A stretch of DNA of 13,342 bases. It comes from DAOMOD01 sp035444205. Lineage in GTDB: Bacteria > Pseudomonadota > Gammaproteobacteria > Xanthomonadales > BPKI01. The position numbers and the translations under genes are program-made. The notes beneath the pieces were generated by a model, which saw only the letters and a list, made by a program, of their open reading frames with translations, was not told the origin of the DNA and did not search any database. Of this stretch, positions 6,043-12,960 are shown in pieces; within the stretch, counting starts at the first letter, position 1, and each line of letters begins with the position of its first letter. Location: assembly GCA_035444205.1 (NCBI GenBank), contig DAOMOD010000115.1, forward strand, positions 1 to 13,342, given 5' to 3'.

Positions 6043-7014
6043 ATGACCCTCACCCAACTCCGCTACTTCGTCGCCATCGTCGACTCCGGCCTCAACATCA
6101 CGCAGGCCGCCGAGCGCGTGCATGCCACCCAGCCGGGACTGTCCAAGCAGATCAAGCAGCTTGAGGAGGAACTCGGTGTCCTGCTGTTCAATCGCGGCGG
6201 GCGCAGCCTCGATGCGCTGACGCCTGCCGGCCGCGAGATCCTGGAGCGTGCACGGCGCATGCTGGCGGAGGCCGACAATATCCGCGCCTTCGCCGCCAAC
6301 CAGCGCGGCGAGACCGACGGCAGCCTCACCGTGGTGACCACCCACACCCAGGCGCGCTATGTCCTGCCCGGCCCGGTGTCTGCACTCAAGCACGCCTTCC
6401 CCGGCCTCAGCCTGCACCTGGAACCGGCCGGCGACGCCGAGGTGATGGAGCGCCTGCGCAGCGGCGAGGCCGACCTTGCCCTGCTGAGCAGCGTCGGCGC
6501 ACCGCCCGAAGGCGGACTGGCGGTGCCGCTGTTCCGTTGGCAACGGCTGGTGCTGGTGCCGCGCGGACATGCCCTGGCCGAGGCTGGCGTCGCGCCCGAC
6601 CTGGCCGCGCTTGCCGGCTTTCCGCTGGTCAGCTACGAATCCTCGCTGCGCCCGGAGTCGTCGCTGCGACGCGCCTTCGAGGCTGCCGGATTCCAACCGG
6701 AGATCGCCGTCACCGCGCGCGATGCCGACCTGATCAAGACCTATGTGCGCACCGGTCTCGGCGTCGGCATCCTGGCGGAAATGGCCCTGCTCGAATCCGA
6801 CCAGGACGACCTGGTGGCCCTGCCGGCACCCGCGGCCCTGCCCGAATGCACCGCCTGGGCGGTACTGCCGCCGCAGCGCGTGGTGCGCGACTACACCCTG
6901 CAACTGCTGCTCGGACTGGCTCCGTGGCTCGATCGCCACGATCTGAAGCGCACCCTGAGCGGCGCCCAGGCCGCTGACTGGCCCACCCCGCCGCGCTGGC
7001 GGCGGCCGGTATAA
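6043..7014 (+). CDS. cysB: CysB, LysR-type regulator of sulfur assimilation
   Basis: A 323-residue LysR-family activator (E. coli CysB has 324), cytoplasmic. It normally responds to O- or N-acetylserine and low sulfide by activating cysteine genes. The N terminus MTLTQLRYFVAIVDSGLNIT leads into the winged helix with ATQPGLSKQIKQLEEELG (28-45). The inducer-binding segment TTHTQARYVLP carries Thr100, Thr102 and Gln103 at the same numbers as E. coli CysB. The later block ARDADLIKTYVRTGLGVGILAEMA is also CysB-like and separates it from generic LysR proteins. The start has an AGGACGAG ribosome binding site. The frame stays open far upstream through antisense cysG, which is ignored. It is divergent from cysG-cysK, the expected targets. 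Confidence 0.94.
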   Translation: MTLTQLRYFVAIVDSGLNITQAAERVHATQPGLSKQIKQLEEELGVLLFNRGGRSLDALTPAGREILERARRMLAEADNIRAFAANQRGETDGSLTVVTTHTQARYVLPGPVSALKHAFPGLSLHLEPAGDAEVMERLRSGEADLALLSSVGAPPEGGLAVPLFRWQRLVLVPRGHALAEAGVAPDLAALAGFPLVSYESSLRPESSLRRAFEAAGFQPEIAVTARDADLIKTYVRTGLGVGILAEMALLESDQDDLVALPAPAALPECTAWAVLPPQRVVRDYTLQLLLGLAPWLDRHDLKRTLSGAQAADWPTPPRWRRPV

Positions 7015-7015
7015 T
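7010..7015 (+). promoter_or_regulatory. Consensus -10 box overlapping the cysB stop, for the envelope cluster
   Basis: A perfect TATAAT overlaps the cysB stop codon (7012-7014) and would start transcription near 7022, about 26 bases before the zinc-finger gene. No acceptable -35 or extended -10 is visible, so this is a candidate only. Confidence 0.45.
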
Positions 7016-7047
7016 CCCAAGTTCCCGCCTTTTCGTACCCTGCCGCC

Positions 7048-7266
7048 ATGCGCCGCGATCCCGCCAGCGAGAACCTGCTCCCGGCCAACGCCGAGAACAC
7101 CTACGAAGTCGGCCTCGACGCGCTGCCGCTGTCCTGTCCGACCCCGGCCATGGCGCTGTGGAACTCGCACCCGCGCGTGTACCTGGCCATCGAGGCCACC
7201 GGCGAAGCGAAGTGCCCCTATTGCGGCGCGAAGTTCGTGCTCAAGCGGGAACGGCCGGCGGCCTGA
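7048..7266 (+). CDS. Small CHCC zinc-finger protein
   Basis: A 72-residue protein of the zf-CHCC family (related to the zinc domain of mitochondrial NDUFS6). The four ligands are Cys30, His41, Cys56 and Cys59, in LSCPTPAMALWNSHPRVYL and KCPYCGAKFVL. This conserved C-x10-H-x14-C-x2-C spacing makes the assignment firm although the bacterial function is unknown. It is the first gene of the plus-strand envelope cluster, with the glycosyltransferase GTG starting one base after its stop, so the two are almost certainly co-translated. The ribosome binding site is weak. Confidence 0.88.
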   Translation: MRRDPASENLLPANAENTYEVGLDALPLSCPTPAMALWNSHPRVYLAIEATGEAKCPYCGAKFVLKRERPAA

Positions 7267-7267
7267 G

Positions 7268-8377
7268 GTGCCGTCGCTGACGGTCGTCCAGCTCATGCCG
7301 GCGATGCAGGCCGGCGGCGCCGAACGCTCCACCGTGGAGATCGCCGCCGCGCTGGTGCACGCCGGCCATCGCGCCGTGGTGGTGTCCGCCGGCGGCCGCA
7401 TGGAATCCGCCCTGCTTGCTGCGGGCGGCGAGCACCGATCGATGGACATCGGCAGCAAGCGCCTGGCGACCTGGTTTCGCGCCGGCGCCTTGGCTCGCCT
7501 GCTCAGGGATCTCAAGCCCGACATCGTGCACGCCCGTTCGCGCCTGCCGGCCTGGCTGGGATGGCGCGCGCTGCGGCGTGCCGGGCTCGATCATGCCCAT
7601 TTCGTCACCACCGTGCACGGACTCAACCGGCCGGGACGCTGGTCGTCGATCCTCACCCGCGGCGAACGGGTCATCGCCGTATCCGCTACGGTGCGCGCAC
7701 ATCTGCTGGCGCATTACCCGGCACTCGACGCAGCGCGCATCCGCGTCATCCCGCGCGGCATCGATCCGGCGGCATTCCCGCGCGGATACCGGCCCGATGC
7801 CGCCTGGAACAACGCCTTCTTCGACACCTTTCCGCAACTGCGCGGCGGCCGCCTGTTGACCCTGCCCGGCCGCGGCACCCGCCTCAAGGGCCATGCCCAT
7901 GCCGTGCGCCTGCTGGCCGATCTGCGCGCGCGCGGCGTGGATGCACGCCTGTTGCTGCTCGGTGCCGCCGACACCGGGCGCGGCGGCTATTTCGACGAGA
8001 TCCATGCGCTGGCCCGTGAACTCGGCGTGCGTGAGCACATGGCGGTGAGTCCGCAACGCGAGGATGTGCGCGACGTGTACGCGCTGAGCGACCTCGTGTT
8101 GCAGCTCTCCACCCAGCCGGAAGCCTTCGGACGCACGGTGATCGAGGCGCTGGCGCTCGGCCGGCCGGTGCTCGGCTACGATCACGGCGGCGTCGGCGAA
8201 CTGCTGCGCGCGCACTACGCGCAGGGCCTGAGTCCCGCGGGCGATGCGCAGGCACTGGCGGTGCGCGCGCTGGCGCTGCTCGAGGAAGCACCCGAGCCGC
8301 CGGTCCTGCAAGGTTGCCTGCTGGCCGACATGCAGGCCGCCACGCTGGCCGTCTATCGCGAGCTGGTACCGGCATGA
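7268..8377 (+). CDS. GT4-family glycosyltransferase (GT-B fold), LPS assembly
   Basis: A 369-residue retaining glycosyltransferase that probably transfers a sugar to lipopolysaccharide core or a related glycan at the inner face of the cytoplasmic membrane. It starts with GTG directly after the zinc-finger gene. The N-terminal domain has the acceptor-side loop MPAMQAGGAERSTVEIA (10-26) and a TTVHGLNRPG segment (114-123). The linker RVIPRGID (159-166) leads to the donor domain with GRGTRLKGH (201-209) and the E-x7-E motif PEAFGRTVIEAL (Glu285, Glu293), followed by GGVGELL. These motifs define family GT4. Sugar and linkage cannot be told. Its stop overlaps the next start as ATGA. Confidence 0.88.
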   Translation: MPSLTVVQLMPAMQAGGAERSTVEIAAALVHAGHRAVVVSAGGRMESALLAAGGEHRSMDIGSKRLATWFRAGALARLLRDLKPDIVHARSRLPAWLGWRALRRAGLDHAHFVTTVHGLNRPGRWSSILTRGERVIAVSATVRAHLLAHYPALDAARIRVIPRGIDPAAFPRGYRPDAAWNNAFFDTFPQLRGGRLLTLPGRGTRLKGHAHAVRLLADLRARGVDARLLLLGAADTGRGGYFDEIHALARELGVREHMAVSPQREDVRDVYALSDLVLQLSTQPEAFGRTVIEALALGRPVLGYDHGGVGELLRAHYAQGLSPAGDAQALAVRALALLEEAPEPPVLQGCLLADMQAATLAVYRELVPA

Positions 8378-9585
8378 AGCGCCACGGCTGGCTGCTGCTG
8401 CTGGCGGTGCTGGTCCTTTTGCCGATCGGTCGCATGGCCGAACTGCCCCTGCTGCTGGCCGCGCTCGGCGGCCTGTGGCTGCTGATCCGCGAACCGCGTG
8501 CGCTGTGGGCCGATCGGCGCGTGCATCTGGCCTGCGGTCTGTTCATCGCCTACTGGCTGCCGCAGCTCCTATCGGCGTTCGGTGCCGTCGATCCCGGCAA
8601 GGCCTGGACCGAGGTTGCCGCCGACCTGCGCTTTCTGCCTTTCGCCATCTTCGCCATCGCCGTGCTGCCCGATGCCGCCACGCTGCAACGCCTGTTGACC
8701 GGCAGCGCGCTGATCCTCGGCCTGTGGCTGGCCGATGCCGTGGTGCAGATGCTGAGCGGATTCAGCTTTGGCGGCCCGGCGACGGCGGATCGACTGAGCG
8801 GCATCTTCGGCGCCGACAACCTGAAACTGGGTCCGGTGCTGGCCACCCTGGCACCGCTGCTGCTGTGGCCCTGCGGTCGCCGGTTCGGCGTGCCGGCCAC
8901 GCTGGCGCTGGCCATCGTGCTGCTGGCGGCGATCATGCTGGCCGGCTCGCGCGCGGCCTGGGTGAGCTATGCGCTGGTGCTGCTGGCGCTGATCTGGCGC
9001 AGCGCGCCGAGCGCCCTGCTGGCGCTGCGCAACGGCATCCTGGTGACGCTCGCCGTGGGCGTGATGATGCTGACCGCGTACCAAGGCTCGGAGCGTTTCG
9101 CCCTGCGCATGGACCGTACGGCCGCGCTGCTCGCCGGCACCGCCGAAGACGTCGACACGGCGCTGGCCGGACGCCTGCCGATCTGGCGCACCGCACTGGT
9201 GATGGCGGCCGCCAACCCGGTGAGCGGCGTCGGCGTGCGCGGCTTCCGTCGCGCCTATCCCGAGTACGCCGCGGCCGACGATCCGTGGGTCGGCTGGAAT
9301 GGCGATCCCGGCGAGGGCGCTTTCCATGCCCACCAGATCGTGCTCGAGATCATCGCCGAAACCGGCTTTCTTGGCCTTGCCCTGTGGCTGTGGGGCGCAT
9401 GGCTGGCCATCGTCGCCTGGTCGCGAAGCCATGCCGAGGTCCGCCGCGACGCCTTTCCGGTCGCGCTGGCGCTGGCGGTGATGGTGTTTCCCATCAACAC
9501 CCACCTCGCCTTCTACTCCAGTTTCTGGGGCCTCACCCTGTGGTGGCTGCTGGCGTTGTACGTCGCCGCCCTGCGCAGGCCATGA
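8374..9585 (+). CDS. O-antigen ligase/polymerase family membrane protein (Wzy_C, WaaL-like)
   Basis: A 403-residue polytopic inner-membrane protein with about ten hydrophobic segments. WaaL-type members join undecaprenyl-linked O-polysaccharide to lipid A-core on the periplasmic side; Wzy-type relatives polymerise it. The start is set by the ATGA overlap with the glycosyltransferase. Family marks are MLAGSRAAWVSY (188-199) with Arg193, GRLPIWRTAL (266-275), NPVSGVGVRGFR before the large periplasmic loop, and HAHQIVLEIIAETGFLGL (318-335) with the expected His. The context of a glycosyltransferase and a lipid A acyltransferase favours a ligase, but ligase and polymerase cannot be separated by sequence alone. 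Confidence 0.85.
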   Translation: MKRHGWLLLLAVLVLLPIGRMAELPLLLAALGGLWLLIREPRALWADRRVHLACGLFIAYWLPQLLSAFGAVDPGKAWTEVAADLRFLPFAIFAIAVLPDAATLQRLLTGSALILGLWLADAVVQMLSGFSFGGPATADRLSGIFGADNLKLGPVLATLAPLLLWPCGRRFGVPATLALAIVLLAAIMLAGSRAAWVSYALVLLALIWRSAPSALLALRNGILVTLAVGVMMLTAYQGSERFALRMDRTAALLAGTAEDVDTALAGRLPIWRTALVMAAANPVSGVGVRGFRRAYPEYAAADDPWVGWNGDPGEGAFHAHQIVLEIIAETGFLGLALWLWGAWLAIVAWSRSHAEVRRDAFPVALALAVMVFPINTHLAFYSSFWGLTLWWLLALYVAALRRP

Positions 9586-10484
9586 GCTGCATCTTCGCCC
9601 GCCTGCTGGTTCTGCCGCTGCGCGGACTGGCACGCCTGCCCTGGCCGTGGCTGCTGGCGATCGGCGCTGCATTGGGCTGGCTGCTCGGGCGCCTGCTGCC
9701 GGCGCGACGGCGCATCGCCAGGCGCAATATCGAACTGTGCTTTCCCGAGCTCGACGCGCGCGATCGCAAGCGGCTGCTGGCGGCCAACCTGCGCGCCACC
9801 GGCATCGGCGTGATGGAAGCCCTGGGCGCCTGGTTCCGTCCCACGCTGGTGCCGGTCGGACAGGTGGAGGCGACCGGCCTCGAATGGATCACCGACAGCG
9901 ACCGACCGGTGCTGATCCTGGGCGCGCATTTCACCCTCATCGAGTTCGGTGCGCGCGCCTTGATCGAAGCCCTCGGGCGGCCGCTCGACCTTTTGGTCAG
10001 ACGCTACAACAGACCCTGTCTCGAACGTGTCATCGACGATGCGCGCAGGCGCTACGTGCACGACACGCTGGCCAAGGACGATGTTCGCGCCCTGCTGCGT
10101 GCCCTGCGCTCCGGACCCGGCGTGCTGTACGCGCCGGACCAGCACTTCAGCCGTGGCGCGGCGCATCTGCCCTTCTTCGGCGTGCCGGCCTCCACCCTGC
10201 TCGCGATACCGCGCCTGGCGCGTACGAGCGGGGCGCGCATCCTGCTCTACGCCGGGCGCCGCCTGCCCGACGGTCGCTACCGGCTGGAGATCGAGCCGGT
10301 CCCCGCCGACTGGCCGCTGTACGACGCCGAAGGCTTCACCCGGCGCTGGCTGGAATGGCTGGAACTCAAGGTGCGGCGTGCGCCCGAGCAGTACCTGTGG
10401 ATGCACCGCCGATTCCGCAGCCCCGCACCCGGCGCTCCGCCGCTGTATGAGACGCGCGACCTGCGCGCCAAGCATCGCGACTGA
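9582..10484 (+). CDS. lpxL: Lipid A secondary acyltransferase (LpxL/HtrB family)
   Basis: A 300-residue acyltransferase adding a secondary fatty acid to Kdo-lipid A at the inner membrane. The start is the ATG in the ATGA overlap with the ligase gene; an open frame continuing upstream is only a shadow of neighbouring genes. After an N-terminal hydrophobic anchor (about 17-38) comes ARRNIELCFPEL (46-57), typical of LpxL. The catalytic H-x4-E is His116/Glu121 in GAHFTLIEFGARAL. Further marks are the RRYNRP segment (140-145) and LYAPDQHFSRG (182-192), followed by PFFGVPAST. LpxL against LpxM, and chain length, cannot be settled here. It closes the envelope cluster. Confidence 0.9.
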   Translation: MSCIFARLLVLPLRGLARLPWPWLLAIGAALGWLLGRLLPARRRIARRNIELCFPELDARDRKRLLAANLRATGIGVMEALGAWFRPTLVPVGQVEATGLEWITDSDRPVLILGAHFTLIEFGARALIEALGRPLDLLVRRYNRPCLERVIDDARRRYVHDTLAKDDVRALLRALRSGPGVLYAPDQHFSRGAAHLPFFGVPASTLLAIPRLARTSGARILLYAGRRLPDGRYRLEIEPVPADWPLYDAEGFTRRWLEWLELKVRRAPEQYLWMHRRFRSPAPGAPPLYETRDLRAKHRD

Positions 10485-10517
10485 AGGCGCTCACACGGTC
10501 CCGCCGGTCCGCCTTCA
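10482..10517. terminator. Possible bidirectional terminator between convergent genes
   Basis: Inverted 8-base arms TGAAGGCG and CGCCTTCA flank a 20-base GC-rich interior, starting at the lpxL stop and lying before the end of the convergent DUF4349 gene. The position suits a shared terminator, but there is no U-run on either side and the loop is long. Confidence 0.35.
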
Positions 10518-10525
10518 CCCACCGG

Positions 10526-11314
10526 CTACGGCTCCGGCCGCCGCCCGCGCGTGAAACGCCACCACAGCAAGCGCCACAGCAGGGCTACCGGAAAGGCCAC
10601 CAGCAGCAACGGCAGACCGAAGGCGAGCCATTCGACGGCCTCGGCCACTCCGTCCGCGGCAGAGTCCAGCACACCGTCGAAGGCGTCGCCGATGCGACCG
10701 ATGCGTGACGTACGGGAGTCGACCGAGAAGCGCATGGTGAGCAGATTGGATTCGATCCTGCGCTGCTGTTCGGCGGCGGTGCGCGCAAGCTGCTGAAGCT
10801 GCGCTTCCACCGATGCCAGCTCCCTGGCGATGGTCAGCATGTCGCCGACGGAAAGATCGCTCCTCGCCTGGAATTCCAGCAACCGGCCGTGATTCAGCTC
10901 CAGTCGCTGCCGTTGCTCACTGGTGTCCGCTACCGCGCGCGCCAGGTCTTCCGCGCGTGTCTCGCGCGAGCCGATGCGCCCACCTTCGCCAGCCAGCGCC
11001 ACCAGCGGCTCCACCGCCTCGGGTGCCGCGCGCACGCTCAGTGCGCCGTGCGCACGTTCGCCCGCCGTCACGTTGAACAGGAGCACGCTGCACGCGCCGA
11101 AGCGTTCTTCGACGCACGCATCGCGCACGATCGCCATCCGTGCCGCGACGATGTCATCGGCATACGCGATCAATACCGTGTGCTCGTAGGCGAGAAAGGC
11201 GTTGGGTTTCGCGCTTTCGCCATGGACCGCGATGCCTGGCTCCATGGTTCGCTTGTCCGAGCACCCGACAACGGCGAGGATGATCGCCGGCAGCAGCCAC
11301 AGCAGGTATTTCAT
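10526..11314 (-). CDS. DUF4349-family lipoprotein with C-terminal membrane anchor
   Basis: A 262-residue protein of unknown function. The start at 11314 has an AAGGGAG ribosome binding site and gives a lipoprotein signal MKYLLWLLPAIILAVVGC with Cys18 in a VVGC lipobox. An upstream in-frame ATG at 11500 would hide this signal and lies inside the neighbouring gene. The body matches DUF4349: a beta-rich domain with a GERAHGALSVRAAPEAVEPL segment, an Arg/Glu-rich coiled-coil with LTIARELASVEAQLQQL (about 165-181), and RIESNLLTMRFS, ending in a single membrane span WLAFGLPLLLVAFPVALLW and a basic tail. It would therefore be held in the envelope at both ends. It lies 109 bases downstream of the ATP-grasp gene on the same strand; co-transcription is possible but unproven. 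Confidence 0.82.
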   Translation of the reverse strand: MKYLLWLLPAIILAVVGCSDKRTMEPGIAVHGESAKPNAFLAYEHTVLIAYADDIVAARMAIVRDACVEERFGACSVLLFNVTAGERAHGALSVRAAPEAVEPLVALAGEGGRIGSRETRAEDLARAVADTSEQRQRLELNHGRLLEFQARSDLSVGDMLTIARELASVEAQLQQLARTAAEQQRRIESNLLTMRFSVDSRTSRIGRIGDAFDGVLDSAADGVAEAVEWLAFGLPLLLVAFPVALLWRLLWWRFTRGRRPEP

Positions 11315-11379
11315 CGGGACTCCCTTATCCGTAGTGATCGGTGGCACAGGCCGAAAGTGGTCACAGGATATCGGACCTG

Positions 11380-11404
11380 GGGCGGCTCCCGCGTGGCCGC
11401 GCCC
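11380..11404 (-). terminator. GC-rich imperfect hairpin after the ATP-grasp gene
   Basis: On the minus strand, GGGCGCGGC and GCCGCCC can pair imperfectly around a 9-base interior, about 20 bases after the stop of the RimK-like gene. There is no U-run, so it is a weak terminator candidate at best. Confidence 0.25.
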
Positions 11405-11423
11405 TGCCGCATGGGCGAGAAAC

Positions 11424-12908
11424 TCAATCGCGGATGCCGAGTCGCTTGCGCTCCAGGCGCCTGACGAACTCCTCCATGATGCGGCGGTACAGGTCCTCAC
11501 CGAGGTAGGCGTCCTCGACGCCCGATTCGATTGATGGGTTGTCGTTGACTTCGATGATCACCACACGGTCGCCCACCTGCTTCAGGTCGACGCCGTAGAG
11601 GCCGTCGCCGATGGCGGCGGTGGCCTTCAGCGCCACCTTGACCACTTCGGCGGGCGCCTCGCGCACCGCCATGGTCTTCCATTGGCCCCAGCGTCCGCTG
11701 CCGCGCGCGCCGTGGTTGTAGATCTGCCAATGGCCACGCGACATGAAGTACTGGCAGACGTACAGGGCCTGGCCGTTGAGCACGCCCACGCGCCAGTCGA
11801 ATTCGGTGTAGAGGTACTCCTGCGCCAGCACCAGCGCAGTGTGCTCGAACAATTGCGCTGCTCCTTTCCTGAGCTCGTCGATGTCCTTGGCCTTGATCAG
11901 GCCACGCGAGAACGAACCGTCGGGAATCTTGAGCACGATGGGGTAGCCGAGCCGTTCGGGCAACTCCAGCAGGCGCTCCTCGTCGTCGCGACTGACGATC
12001 TCGGTCTTCGGAGCCGGCAGCTTGCGGCTCTTGAGCAGGTCGGCCAGGTAGATCTTGTTGGTGCACTTGAGGATGGAGGTCGGATCGTCGATCACCACCA
12101 TGCCCTCGCGCTCGGCGCGGTGCGCAAAGCGATAGGTGTGGTGGTCGAGCGCCGTGGTCTCGCGGATGAACAGGCCGTCGTACTCGGCCAGACTGGCGAA
12201 ATCGTGACGGGTGATCGGATCGACCTCCACGTCCAGCCCCTTGCCGGCCCGGATGAAGTTGGCCAGCGCCTTGCGGTCCGAGGGCGGCCACTCTTCCTCG
12301 GGGTTGTGCAGCATGGCAATATCGTAGCGGTAACGACGGCGCGCCCGCGGCTTGCGCCACAGCTTCTTGCTGAAGCGATCCAGTGCGGCGGCGAAGGCGT
12401 CCTCCTGGTCGTCCTCCAGGGTGTGCAGGCCGACCGGCTTCACCTGGCTGATCTGCCAGACCTTCTGCTTCTCGAAAGCGATGCGCAGGATAGGCGCCGG
12501 AAAGGCCTCGAAGATCTGCCGGGCCAGATCGACCAGCTCGCCCGATGCGGTCTCGCCGAAATACGCGAGCAGGCTGAACTCGGTGGTGTCGCGCCCACCC
12601 TCGGGCAGGTACTTGCGCAGCTTGGCGTTGAGGTCCTCGATGTCGAGCCCGTACAGCGACTTGCGGCGCAGGTCGTTCAGCGTGCGCACCGAAGGGATCA
12701 CGCGATGCCCGCGCGCCTCGGCCAGCAACGACACGTAGTAGCCGATGCCGAGATAGCGGAAGCTGCGGCACAGGTTGATGACCTGGGTGCGCTGCTCGTC
12801 GCCGCCGATCGGCTGGCGCAGATAGTCGAGCGCGCTGATGACATTGTCCGAAGGGTAATACGAGCCCCAGTCGGAGGCCTTTTCGACGACGATTTGGAGA
12901 CGGCTCAT
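11424..12908 (-). CDS. RimK-like ATP-grasp ligase with RLAN N-terminal domain
   Basis: A 494-residue cytoplasmic ATP-grasp amidoligase, predicted to couple an amino acid or peptide to a carboxyl group using ATP; substrate unknown. Residues about 1-200 (MSRLQIVVEKASDWG, YYPSDNVISALDYL, LCRSFRYLGIGYYVSLLAE) match the RLAN domain specific to this RimK subgroup. The ATP-grasp core follows: DDPTSILKCTNKIYLADLL (274-292), the nucleotide-binding YPIVLKIPDGSFSRG (322-336), LVLAQEYLYTEFDWRVGVL (359-377), and the metal-binding Asp441 in YGVDLKQ and Glu453/Asn455 in IIEVNDNPS. It is therefore not the ordinary RimK that modifies ribosomal protein S6, which lacks RLAN and is about 300 residues. The start has no ribosome binding site. 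It lies 52 bases from a divergent GNAT gene, a recurrent partner of this family. Confidence 0.87.
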   Translation of the reverse strand: MSRLQIVVEKASDWGSYYPSDNVISALDYLRQPIGGDEQRTQVINLCRSFRYLGIGYYVSLLAEARGHRVIPSVRTLNDLRRKSLYGLDIEDLNAKLRKYLPEGGRDTTEFSLLAYFGETASGELVDLARQIFEAFPAPILRIAFEKQKVWQISQVKPVGLHTLEDDQEDAFAAALDRFSKKLWRKPRARRRYRYDIAMLHNPEEEWPPSDRKALANFIRAGKGLDVEVDPITRHDFASLAEYDGLFIRETTALDHHTYRFAHRAEREGMVVIDDPTSILKCTNKIYLADLLKSRKLPAPKTEIVSRDDEERLLELPERLGYPIVLKIPDGSFSRGLIKAKDIDELRKGAAQLFEHTALVLAQEYLYTEFDWRVGVLNGQALYVCQYFMSRGHWQIYNHGARGSGRWGQWKTMAVREAPAEVVKVALKATAAIGDGLYGVDLKQVGDRVVIIEVNDNPSIESGVEDAYLGEDLYRRIMEEFVRRLERKRLGIRD

Positions 12909-12946
12909 ATGGGGCGTCAGTGTCGCACGACGACCCGCCTCCGCGG

Positions 12947-12952
12947 TACAGT
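12947..12952 (+). promoter_or_regulatory. Candidate -10 box for the GNAT gene
   Basis: TACAGT lies eight bases before the GNAT ATG, so initiation would give an almost leaderless transcript. This agrees with the absence of a ribosome binding site. No good -35 is visible. Confidence 0.3.
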
Positions 12953-12960
12953 GCCGGCGC

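Noticed and set aside
5953..7524. Minus-strand 523-codon frame opposite cysB and the zinc-finger gene
   Set aside because: It is antisense to two genes with clear motifs and shows no domain of its own.
8244..9581. Upstream extension of the lpxL frame, giving a 746-residue apparent fusion
   Set aside because: It is an out-of-frame reading of the glycosyltransferase and ligase genes in high-GC DNA. The ATGA junction at 9582 defines the real start.
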